Origin: Palaemon carinicauda
Lineage: Eukaryota; Arthropoda; Malacostraca; Decapoda; Palaemonidae
Direction: 5' to 3'
Length of the DNA: 64,000 nucleotides
NCBI RefSeq assembly: GCF_036898095.1
Contig: NC_090765.1
Span: 32,027,381-32,091,380 of the forward strand
The translations under genes and the position numbers were made by a program. This document shows, in pieces, positions 50,001 to 62,303 of this stretch; positions within the stretch are counted from its first letter, which is position 1, and the number at the start of each line of letters is the position of its first letter. The notes beneath the pieces are model-generated. The model searched no databases and was not told where the DNA came from. It saw only the letters and a list, made by a program, of their open reading frames with translations.

Positions 50001-53000
50001 AAGTTGGAGTCCATTTGTATAGATTTTTTTTTTTTTTTAATGAATACTAATACGCCTTCATAGATTCCATGGCAAATATGTTGACATTTTTGTGGCTTAT
50101 GGTGTTCTAACAATCCAGTTATATATAGATTGACTTGTTAATAAAGATGAATTGCCCACTCGAGCAAATTCTGTATGAAAATTTTTTATTATTATTGTTG
50201 TTGTTGTTATTATTATTATTATTATTTTATATTTATATTGAGTTTGCTTTCAGGGACTTGAATAGCGATCAGTCTCTAAATATCACGGTTGAAACTATGA
50301 AGAATGAAGCAATAAAGCCTGTTGACAATATATTAGAGCTTGTGACAAGAGAAGCTCAGACTAAAGAAGAGCTGACAGAAGTTAAAACAAATCTTGATAC
50401 AAATTTAAACTATTTGGATGGAATTGTTCAGACTCTTAGTAAGTATATTTTTTATTATTTTGTGATTACTGTGAAGTTGTTTGTAATGAATTTTAAGAAG
50501 CAGCATTTTGTGTAGAATGCCATGGCTACTCCTGTGTTCTTAAGAGTTTAAGCACATCATTTATTCCATGATTCATAGCTGCAAGTCTTATTGTGAGCTT
50601 CTCGGCCTTAAAAACAAAAACACATATTTTCTATCCCCTTTATCTCATCCCTCTGGGTAGCATGCCAGTGCCAGATTTCTTTCTAATAGCCCCCCCCCCC
50701 CTTACACCACTCTCTCCCCCCCCCCCACTAGCTTCACCACTGGTTGCCATCCCATTTGCTGACAATATAAGCCCACTTATTTCCTATTGGGTAAAAGTTC
50801 TGAGACTATAGGCAGTTTAGCTCTGACAACATTGTCATGATCTACTAATATTTTAATATACTGCTAGCAGTTCATCCTTTTATTTATCTCATTCAGTTCT
50901 CTTGGAATTCAATATCAGTCATCCATCCCAAATCGCTACTGTGTTTCTACCAATCTTTATAGGCTGAATATATTAAGTTCCCTGATAGAAAATCATAGGC
51001 CTATGATGATAAAAGTATGAACAATAATTTACATTATCTAATATGGTTTACATTGACCTACAATATTCATCAAGTTGGAATAAACTTACATATACATTAT
51101 TCACTTGACCCTATCATTTTCTCTATGAGATATATATTAATGTTGCTTAGGCCTATCTGTTTAATCTTTTTCATAAAAAATATAACTCATAAGGTTGAAA
51201 ATACTTTGGATTTTTTAACCAGATATTTTAGAAAAATTTAGTGTCTTTTGAGCTTGTTGAAAAGAGAAGTAATTGTTTGCTTACATTAAATATATATATA
51301 TACATATTTAGGTAAAATTTCAAGAATTTTAATGAAATCTTTTTGTAACAGTTATAAAGAGAGAAGAACAAGAGCAGCAGGAATCAGAACGTGTCAACTA
51401 TGAAGAATCCCAAGCAAAATTGAGGGTTGAGCAAGAAAAGCAAGCTCTGGCAATGGAAAATGAATTGTATCAGGCTAAACAAGCAGTTACAAAAGTCGAA
51501 GCAACAGAAGAAAATCGCCAAGCTATAATCATCACTCAAGGACAGAAAAGGTATTTGCTACTTTCTTAATTTGATTACGCTTGAAGCCGCTCTGCGGGTT
51601 AGTTCAATAAAAAAGAGCATTCTTAAATCTTAATAGTAAATATTTCCCCATTTCATGAGTTGATATTTCGTTGTATGAATTTATTCTTTGTTTTTTTAGT
51701 TTTATTTCATTGGGAAATTAGGTAATTAATTTTTTATAGCATTTATGTGCTGCACCTTGTAAACTAAGGCCTACAGGTAACTTGGTTTTAGAGTTATGTG
51801 CAATTTTTGTCTAATCTGGTCACAAAAAAACATAGGAAATTTACAGTCATAGTTCTGTAATGAACAAGAAAAATTCCTTCATTATTAATAATGTCCTGAA
51901 TTCCCTTGAAGTGGCTGGAAACCTCTTAATATAAAAGAAGGAAAATTCATGGACTTGCAATTTGAAATAAATCATGGATTGACATGCAAGGTTGACTACT
52001 CAGAAATTATCTAACTCCACAAACCAGCAGTAATGCAAATTTTTAATAACTTTCAATATTAGAAAGTTTATAATTTACTTGTGTAGTAATTGTTACCGTA
52101 TCATGAATTAGTGTGACAAGGGTAACTGAAACACATTGCTAGAAACTCACAGGGCTACCCTGAAGGATTTGTACTTTAATTAAAAACTGGAGCAGGTAAA
52201 GTTTCTTGCACAAATGGATCTCTGGACTCCTAAGAGATAAAGACTTAATTTCTCTTCTCTATAAAGCTCTTAAATGGCAAATGGAGTGGGAGAAAGGGCA
52301 TTAATGGATTATGTGTTGATAATAAGAAGGATGTTTGGAAGATTGAAAGATGTGCATGTATTTTAGGGTATGGCTAATGGCACGTCTTGATCATTTTTGG
52401 TTGAAGGAAAATTTTTTGTAGCAAAATAGTGCGGAAGGTTGAAGAGTTGAAAAAACAGAGGTCAAAAGTGAATATCAAGAAGTGTTGGAAGTGGCATATG
52501 ACAGAGTGAAAGGAAGAGAAACAGGTGATTTAGAGGAGTGGAAGTTAGTAAAAGAAAATTTTGTTAAGATTGCAAGTGATGTGTGTGGAAAGAGGATTGT
52601 TGGAGGCAGCATGAGAATGGGTAGTGAATGGTGGAATGAAGGAGTGAAGATGAGAGTGTAAGTGGAAAAGAAGGCATATGAAGAATGACTGCTGAGTAAT
52701 AGTTTAGAGAAATATGAAAGATAGAGAGAGAAAAATGTGGATGGATAGAGTGGAGAAAGCTCTAGGTGATAGGAGGCTAGATGTGAAGGAGGCAAAATAG
52801 CATGCTGGAAATAGGAAAGAATAGCTAGCGATTGTGTCGCAGTTCCATTAAGTCCTGCTACCCGCTGAGAGAGCAGCAGTAGGGGATTCAGTATATGAAG
52901 CTTCATTTGTGGTGGAAAACGGGGGAGGGTGGGCTGCGGCAGCCTAGCAGTACCAACCAAATTCGGCTGAATCCCTCTTCAGGTTGGGAGGAGCTTAGAG

Positions 53001-56000
53001 AAGAAAAGTTCCCTTTTCTTTTTTTCTTTTTGATGTTGGCTACCCCCAAAATTGGGGGAAGTGCCTTATAGACTTCTTTATCTGAAATTAGTGGTATCTA
53101 CCTTAGCCTTTTTGCCAGAATTGTTTTCCAGTGGGAAACTCGGATAAAAAACAGAAGTAAAAGCTAAGGTCACTCGACTGCCACAAGTTCATATGATTTA
53201 AGATTAATTTTTCGACAACCCTGGTTTCGTCATTGGCTACATACTATTGCTTTCTAACACGGATATGACAAAGGTTGATATTTGGTCTCCAGGTCCGTGT
53301 CATCTGGTAACAATGGGTACAGGGCATCATCAATTAAAAGACTGCATTCACTCTTTCAACAAAAGGGAGATATTTCTCTGACCCTTTTTCCAGCTTCAGG
53401 AGTAAACTGTGGCAGTCTTTTTACTCATTGAACTTAGTGCGTGAGTAAGTTTTTGCAACTGCTTTTTAGCTCAAGTTTTGGTGGTATTGCAGTCCGTGAG
53501 GTAGTCTCACTGATAATCTGTGGACATCTGGACTGCTTATTCACATGTCCCAATTCATCACACACAAAGCCAAGAAGATATTTTAATTCAGCTAAGAGGA
53601 GAGTTATTCCAGTACCATTCTCTTGAGTTTTTATCTGGCAACCTTTTTAACCAGACTTTAGCACTATTGGTAGCCTTAAAAATGGACCAGTATGAGGCTG
53701 TGAAATATCCAGATGAGTGGTTGGTTTTAGCTGTGACATTTGCATTACTTTGACAAGACTGGGTCTGTCTGAAACATGTGACAATAACCAGGACTGCAGC
53801 TCAATTGGATAAAATTAGAATATATTCCACTCAAAATAGCAACGTATCTAGAGATGGATTAGCTACTGAAATGCAACAGTTGGCCTTTCAGCAGTCTGGA
53901 ACTTGACTTTCCTGTGGTCTACAAGGATCAGCATCAAATAGATTCTCAAGCCAAGTGTGGTAGGTTCTGCTAAGACATCTGCTTTCCCTGAAGCTTTTAC
54001 CATAGTTTTGCTTCAAGATAAAGTCCCTACAGTTACTTACCTGCTAAGACATCTGCTTTCCCTGAAGCTGTTACCATAGTTTTGCTTCAAGATAAAGTCC
54101 CTACAGTTACTTACCTGCTAAGACATCTGCTTTCCCTGAAGCTGTTACCATAGTTTTGCTTCAAGATAAAGTCCCTACAGTTACTTACCTGCTAAGACAT
54201 CTGCTTTCCCTGAAGCTGTTACCAGAGTTTTGCTTCAAGATGAAGTCCCTGCAGTTGCATCTTCCAAGGTATTGGTCAACTGGAATTTACTCAGATACTT
54301 ATCCTGCCATATTAAGTCTACAGTGTTGCTTTTTCAAGTCATAAGATTGAGCTACATACTGTGTCGGCTTCATTGAAGATTGGCCTTCAGTCGGTCCATA
54401 TTTTGCTTCAAACTTTCACCAAGACTCAGGTCAGTAGTCAAGATTGTACAACTTGACTTTTTTGGCCCCAGCTATAGGGTTTACTTACACAAAGGACCTC
54501 TCATTATGCTTAGTCCCCAATGATACTTTAATGGCTATACAATAAAATAAAATCTTAAGAGTGCATGACTAATGGCTCTCCTTTCCATGAATTAGTAAAA
54601 CAAATTGTTTTTCTTGCCTATGCATAGGAGTTTGCATTTTGGCAGATTAGATTAGTGTTTATGTTGCTGAGATCAGGCACTCCCAGCCTCCTCTGCCTTT
54701 AAGAGGAATATTGAGTTCAAGTCCACCCTAAATGCTTTTATATAATGTCGGTCTACCTTTGTTACTTTTGGTCGTGAGGCATTAGGTATAATGGGGTTTG
54801 GTTGTTCATTCTCAACTATTCAAAAGGAACATAAACTTTCCTGTCTCATTTGAATGGTAGATTAATGTTTGCAACTTTTTTAAAGTGCCATAAAGTAAAT
54901 GTGGATGCCAAACTACATTTCAAAATTTTTAAATGTATCAAGTGGTTAAAATCATATTCTTTAAATCTCACTGTAACAGCATGGGGACAGATTTTCCTGA
55001 TTTGAATTTTATGTTATCTTACAAGATACAAATTTCTCAAGGCTGTTTGTCAGTGTATGACTTAATACAGTAAAAGTGCTTTTATACTTTTATCACATCA
55101 GACTGTACACTATGGCAATATGCGACTATCAATATCATCTTTTCTCTCATTGAAAGGAAACAAAAGACCTTTTATTATCTATGTAGATACAAATTATGAT
55201 AAATTTCAGTCAAACTACACAAAGTCTGACTGAGGATCAGAGGAACCATGAGTGCATCTACCTATCTACTGACACATTCTTTACAGGGACTGAAGTGTTT
55301 TAAATGAAAAATTTTGGACCTTAAATGTAAGTTATTTTAAGTACTGTAGTTGGTTTGTATGAAAAAAAAAAAATTAAAAATATTTCTCAGTTTCTGCACA
55401 CCTTATGTTATTGGAAGTATTGGCTAACCATTATTATGTATATGGATAATGAATACCATTTAAGCATTGGGTTAATGAGCAATTTATCACTTTTATGGTA
55501 AGGTAAACTTTACAAAACTGTTTCCCATCTGTGTATTGCATTAAAACAAAAATCATTCTTATACCAAAAAATGTTTTGTTCCTGAAACTGTACAAACCTT
55601 TTGTGTATAAAATAGGGAGATGTCTTCTTTGGAGTTTGAATGACAGTTGAATACCTCAATGAGGTACTTAACGACGGGTGGTGCTCGTTGGCAAGTAGCC
55701 TTGGCCACGTGCCTGTCCAAGACTTTTTGCGTTTAGCCACAACGAATACAGACGTACTGTTGTGTTATATCCAAAGCTGTTTATTCTTTTTCTTATACTT
55801 TCAATTTGATTGGTGATATTGGCTTCAAGTATAATAACACGGAGTAGAATTGTGTGTGTGTATTGGAAACTTTGGTTTATGGTAAACCGATGCTAGATCC
55901 ACTCTTTAGTCAGGGTATAATTGTTACAATTATCCCCTTTATTACAAAGTGTAAATCATGGCCTTTTGCTTTGAGGAGCGAGAAGATGAAGGCTTCCCTG

Positions 56001-59000
56001 GTTTTACTCTTGGCAAGTCCATGAATTCCCAGAAAGACTGTTAGTACTATGACTCCTCTTTGAGTATGCTTCAGGAGCAGGGAAAACTCTGATCTACATC
56101 GGAGAGTTTTCAGGTTTGTGTAGTGTGAGCTGATTACCATACTGGCACATCGACTTGAAACCCTTCCATGCAGACTGTTGATGATGCATGGCATAGGAAA
56201 GACTAAGTCCTTGGGTCTCAAGCCTTCCTTAAGTCTGGCATAAAGCCACTTTTCCCCGGTGATACCAGTGATGTAGCGGTGATTCCAGTGCCAGTATCCC
56301 ATTGGTGACACCAGTGATTTAGTGGCAATTGCAGTCCCATTACCCTATTGGTGACACCAGTGATTCCAATGTTATCAGTCAATGACCTTGGTACCAATGA
56401 TCCTAGTGATGATCTCTGTACACAGTGTTCCTGGAGTGTGTCGCCCAAGTGCCTGTTACCTGTGTCCTTTGCTTGGCTTCCTCCTGCTTGTGTGTCTGTG
56501 TTACAAGCCCCAGTGAGTGTGCCTACCATTTCCCTTATAACAGTGTTCCCCAGTGATTTGGTTCCTGTTCAACAACCAACCAGTGCGATTCTCCCTGTGG
56601 AGGTTGGTAGTTGCTCAGACTTCGGCTCCTCGTCTTACCACACCCCCATGCTTCATCCCTGCAGAGCCGTGATCCAGTGTTGCAGGCATTGCATTCTTGG
56701 CCTTTGACTGGATTTGGTGGCCCCATGCCATGTTAGGGGGAAGGGGGTGTGACCTGTGTTGCAGAGGTGCACTGAAGTGCAGCCCTGTGCAGCAGCTTCT
56801 GTCAGCCATGTATTGGAGCTTTGGCCCTCCCTCACCTTCCTACTTGGATTTTAGACTGCTGCTTCCTGCTCTGATCGCAGTACTTTGGTAGTGTGTTAAG
56901 AAATTGGCACTGTTCATGGTTGTCATTGCATGCTGATGGCCATGGGCTGGCGTTGGAGGGAATAGTATCCTGTGCTGATAATGACGCCTCTCCCACCCCA
57001 GTCAACAAAGGGAAGTGTACGGGTTTCTCCTGCCTCTGCCGGGAACAGTGCCACAGATCCATTCTCCAATGATGTCGGCCATCTTTGCTCGTCATCAGCC
57101 CTTATTTTATTGTTGGGTCTATCCTTAGGTTAGAGCACAAGTATTCTTGTGGGGGAATGAATCTTCAGAGCAGCTTGCAGTACCCTCTACCCTTGCATGA
57201 GCATGAGGGTACTGTACTCGGGATTTGTCTTCCATAATGCATCAGCGAAGGCAGACAATCCGGAGTCATAGTGTTCCTTTGTTCACATTCTTGCACTCGT
57301 TAGTGCATGAGGTTATCCTGGCTATGCCTTCAGGGAAAACTTTGGTCATTGATTGAGAGTCACTTCAAAGCCCCTGGTCAGATCTGGCTAGATGCCCTTG
57401 GATCTAGTTAATGATCAGATCTGTGAACTCTTGCTTCCAGGGGAAACAAACAAGATCTCCTCCCCCAAAGCTCTTGTGGCAAAGAAGGCTGCATTAGTAC
57501 CTCTTCAGGTTGACTCATCAGTATGTGCTTTAAGAGGGCGGGTTACTCCTTGGAGAGACTACAGAAGACACATCCTTCTTGGCCTCTCTTCAAGCTTTCT
57601 TACGACTTGGCCAGTGACATAATTTGCAAAGACAACGCGATTATCAAGCCCAGAGTCTTTGGAGAAGTAGAAGAGTTTCATGTTGTTTGATGGGAAGGCA
57701 TTGATGTTCTGGCTCACCAGACAGCAAACTAGTGGACCAACTGGGTTTTGAAGAGGCGGGATGCTTAGTGTGCCGATTTTCAAAACAAGTTGGTTCAGAC
57801 GTGGCGGCAAGCACATCTTTCCTTCTTAGCAGGTACATGCAGGTGATGGTAAAGTTGAGAACTGCTTGCAGCACTCCCTGATGCAGAATGCAGTGTCCTT
57901 CAAGGACCCTGGCTCTACCAATGGATTTGCAGCCAAACTTCTGGATTGGGTGCAAGCAAGTCTTCAGGGGCCTTTCCTAGACCCCAACTTGGATCACCTA
58001 CAGCCTCTTAACACCTGAGGGGAGTTTGTGATTGCACAGTTTTTTTGAGCCACCCAACTTTGTTGGGAAGAATAGGGGAGGGAGATAGAAATACTTGTAA
58101 GCATTCCTATTTTTATACAAGTAGGGTGATGCCTGTCTGGCAGAGACATGGGGGTGAGCTGAGGGTGGCGAGTGTCCTTTGGGATGGTTTCTTTCTACAG
58201 TACTTGTTCTGTGTGTTGGTCTCTCGTATCTCACATACTGATAGTGTTTTTCTTTGGGACAGTTGCTTACTACTTGTTCTGAATGTTGGTCTCTTATTTC
58301 ACGTACTGATAGCCTTATCCTTTGGGACAGTTGCTTACTACTTATATATGTTGGTCTCTCCTATCTCATGTACTGATGTGTTTTCCTTTGGGACAGTTGC
58401 TTACTACTTATATATGTTGGTGTCTCCTATCTCATGTACTGATGTGATTTCCTTTGGGACAGTTGCTTACTACTTATATATGTTGGTCTCTCCTATCTCA
58501 CGTACTGATGTGATTTCCTTTGGGACAGTTGTACTACCTATATATGTTGGTCTCTCCTATCTCACATACTGATGTGTTTTCCTTTGGGATAGTTGCTTAC
58601 TACTTGTCCTGTATGTTGGTCTCTTTTATCTCACCTACTGATAGTGTTTTTTGGGGGGACAGTTGCTTACTACATGTCCTGTATGTTGGTCTCTCCTATC
58701 TCACCTACTGATTGTGTTTTATTTGGGGACAGTTGTTTACATGTCCTGTATGTTGGTATCTCGTATCTCACGTACTAATAGCGTTTTCCTTTGTAGCGGT
58801 TGCTTAGTACTTCTTTATGTTGGTCTCTCCTACCTCACGTACTGATAGTGATTTACTTTGCAACAGTTGCTTAATAGTTGTTCTGTATGTTAATCTCACC
58901 TATCTTATGTACTGATTGTGTTTCCCTTTGGGACAGTTGCTTACCACTTCTGTACGTTGGTCTCTCCTATCTCTCGTACTGATAGTGTTTTCCTATTGGA

Positions 59001-62000
59001 CACTTGCCTACTACTTCTGTATGTCGGTCTCTCCTATCTCAGGTATTGATAGTGTTTTCCTTTGGAACAGTTGCTTACTACTTGGTGTTCTGTATGTTTG
59101 TCTCTCCTATCTCACATACTGATGCTAAGGTCACCAAAAGCCCTGACCTTGCGGACAGAGGTAGAAATAGAAGGTATGTTGAAGAATTTTGTCAAAGTCA
59201 TTCGAGATGAGTCTCAGGGCTTCTACAGTCGATTCTTCCTAAGGGAGAAGTCTACTGGGGCTAAAGACTGGTCTTAGACCTCTCTCAACTAAACAAGTTT
59301 GTTCGTCAAATGAAGTTCAGGATGGAAATGGTATGGCCTGTGCTAATTTCCATTAGAGAAGGAGACTTCATGCTTTCAGTGAATCTGAAGGATGCGCACT
59401 TCCAAATGCCCATTTAATAGTCCTCTCATATGTACCTCTGCATCACTTTCTACAGTTTACTAGTTCATGAATCTGCTGCAGACTGTGTGCTACTCCTCAG
59501 GTGCTCTCCCTGGTAGCAACTTGGGCCATCTGTTTATATATCTTGAAGATTGTCTGCTCCTAGCCTCCTCTGTGAGGCAGTTGCTACAGGCCTGAGATTG
59601 ACTTCTTACTTTTTTTCACAATCTGGAATTGGACAGAAGTGGAGGTTTTGGCCATACTGATAGACACGACTGCATCGAGAATCTTTCCATCAGACATTCG
59701 CATCAGCGACCTGAAGGAGGTAGAGCAACCGTTCCTGTCTAAAACAGTACACCCAGCTCAGTGTTGGTAGTCTTCTCGGCCACTTTTCCTGGCTGAAGAA
59801 GCTCATTTTTAACGGCTGCCTTCATCAGGGATCCTGTCAGTGGTGTTAGAGAATCCCTTGTCGGCTTACAAGGATCACTTGACTTTCCTGTTCCAGTGGT
59901 CCAGGAGACTCGGGAGGATCTTGCCTGGTGACTGAACAAGGAAAACCTCTCCAAGGGAGTCCTATTAGATTCCCAACCACCAGACACGCAGCTATTCTCA
60001 GATGCATCTAAGGAGGGAAGGGGGCACACACCTTGGTGACCTAATCATTTCAGGAGTGTAGTCAGAAGGGAAACATGTACTCATCAATGTCCTATAAATT
60101 CAAGCAGCATTCCAAGAACATTTGAGGAGGCACTCGGTAGGGATAATGAGCGACAGCACCGCCATAATAGTCGGTAAGCAAGGGGTCCTGACTTCTTGCT
60201 CCCCTTTGTAAGCTGACGAAGCAAATGCACATCTAGGCAGAGTTTTACACCTTAGGTTTGTCAGCTAGGTTTGGGCAAGAGGTATGTACAGTACTAGTAG
60301 ACACACACTGTCGCCTTGGGCAGGTTGTAAGGTTGGAGTGGTCTCGGCATCCTTGCATAGCAGCAAGTTTTCTTGCTGTGTGAGGATCTTAGGTTATTGA
60401 CCTGTTCACCATGTAGCTAAACAGACACTCCCCATGTATCATTTCACTCTTCCATACCAATGGGCAGCGTAAGTAGAAACACTCATGGGAATACTTGTAT
60501 GCGTACGCCCTTTCTCCATTCTGCCTGATCCTTCCACTGATCAACAGTGTGCTTATTATGACAGGACTCAGGATAACCCTAGTGGCTTGTAGAAGGCCAC
60601 ATGCCGAGTGATATCTCAGTCTGTTGGCACTTCTAGTCGAGGTCTTGAGAGAACTACCTTTTCTGTCAGTTACATCTTCAGATTATCCAAAATCTCTTCG
60701 GAGTGAAAGGCTTTTTTTGTGTCGTGTTGCACAGTTGATGTCTGGATATCTTTGATGGTTTTCTGCTGCTCTACCAGGGAAGTTGGCCATCTTCTGTGAT
60801 TGGGGTCATAGAAGGGATACTTCTGTTGTAGCATCTTGTTGCGGATCACAGATTTCCTCGGTTTTCTTCGTCAAGCGGCTCTCAGTCGTGGCTGTCCAGA
60901 AGGGCTAGGCAATTTATAACAACAATGTAAAAGGCTACCGCTCTGCCTTGAATACAGTCTTTCAGTGGATGGGTATATTGTAGACTTCTCCTTCTCCTAG
61001 AGTTGCCTATTCCTTGTAGATTCTCCTTCCAATTGAACTCTGTATGAGTCTGTTGCATAATCCATCAGTTTTGCTAAACACCGTGGGACCTCAGCCCCGG
61101 TAGTGGGACATGACAACGGTTCTTAAGGCCTTTATGCTTACCCTGTTTGAGTCTTTGAGAAGGTCATCAGACAGCGATCTCACCCACAAGATTGTCCTTT
61201 TGCAAAGCCTTAGCATTAGAAAGAGAGAAGGCAAGTTGTACAGTCTCTCATTTAGTCACCCACACAGAGAGTTGGAAGGCAACCTCTCTGGAGATTGTGT
61301 CAGTGTTGGTTGCCAAATCAAGAATCCTCCAGTGCATGATCCCAGGTTTGAGACCTTCCCCATCTTTCTATATAAAGCGTCAAGGGGATATTGAGAGATG
61401 CTTTTGTATTCTGTGATGGCTGTGCAATGTTAATGATGAAGACCTGTTACTCTAGGCCCGAGTGTCAGCGCCACTTAGCACAGACAGAACCAAAAAAAAA
61501 GAGATGTCAAGGAACCTAGTATCTTTCTGGCTTTGTTAGACAATTCTTAGGGCATACATCTCAACAACCTAAAGGGTCAAGATACCAGAGTGGAGTATGG
61601 AGGCATCAGATAACCTTCATGGCTTTTTACCTATGGGAGTATACTCACGTGTCCCTCGATACATTTGTTCTTGGTTCTGTGGTGGCTGCTCAAATAGTCG
61701 TGTAGCCAGCCTAGCTACTGCACAGGAAAGCGAGCATCTTGTCTATGGTATTGTGTAGATGTAAGCCTGTGATGGAAAGTAAAATGACTGGCTTTTCTCC
61801 TTCATCTTTCCTTTCTTCTTAAGGATGAAGTCATTGCATAGTTACTTGCTGGATCTGACGATGTTGGTAAGCTACACTTTGGAGCTCCACTCTTTTGAAT
61901 CTAAAGCAGTATCTCTTCCAGCCTCCCTTAATGAGGGGGAGGACAGAATATTTACCAACCTGTGGATCATCATATGCTAGGTATTAGGTATATCATTTCA

Positions 62001-62227
62001 AACTGCTCTCCCATCCATGAGAAGGGATTCCTCCTTTGATGACATACCATTTTCTTGCATAGGCTAGGGCCTATCAGCCTATTCATCTTTATATACACAG
62101 ATATGGGGTGGCTGGAGTCATCTCCATTGCTCCCGTACAGGACCAGGTAGACTGAGACTTTCAGGGAAAAAAAAGAGAACCAACTAGTTCGGTTCTAGGG
62201 GTAAACACACACACACACACACACACA

Positions 62228-62303
<76 letters not shown>

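Noticed and set aside
56218..57095. Several overlapping ORFs of 60-119 codons in intron 7
   Set aside because: They lie in the gag-like part of a decayed DIRS, on both strands, with no recognisable domains or splice signals.
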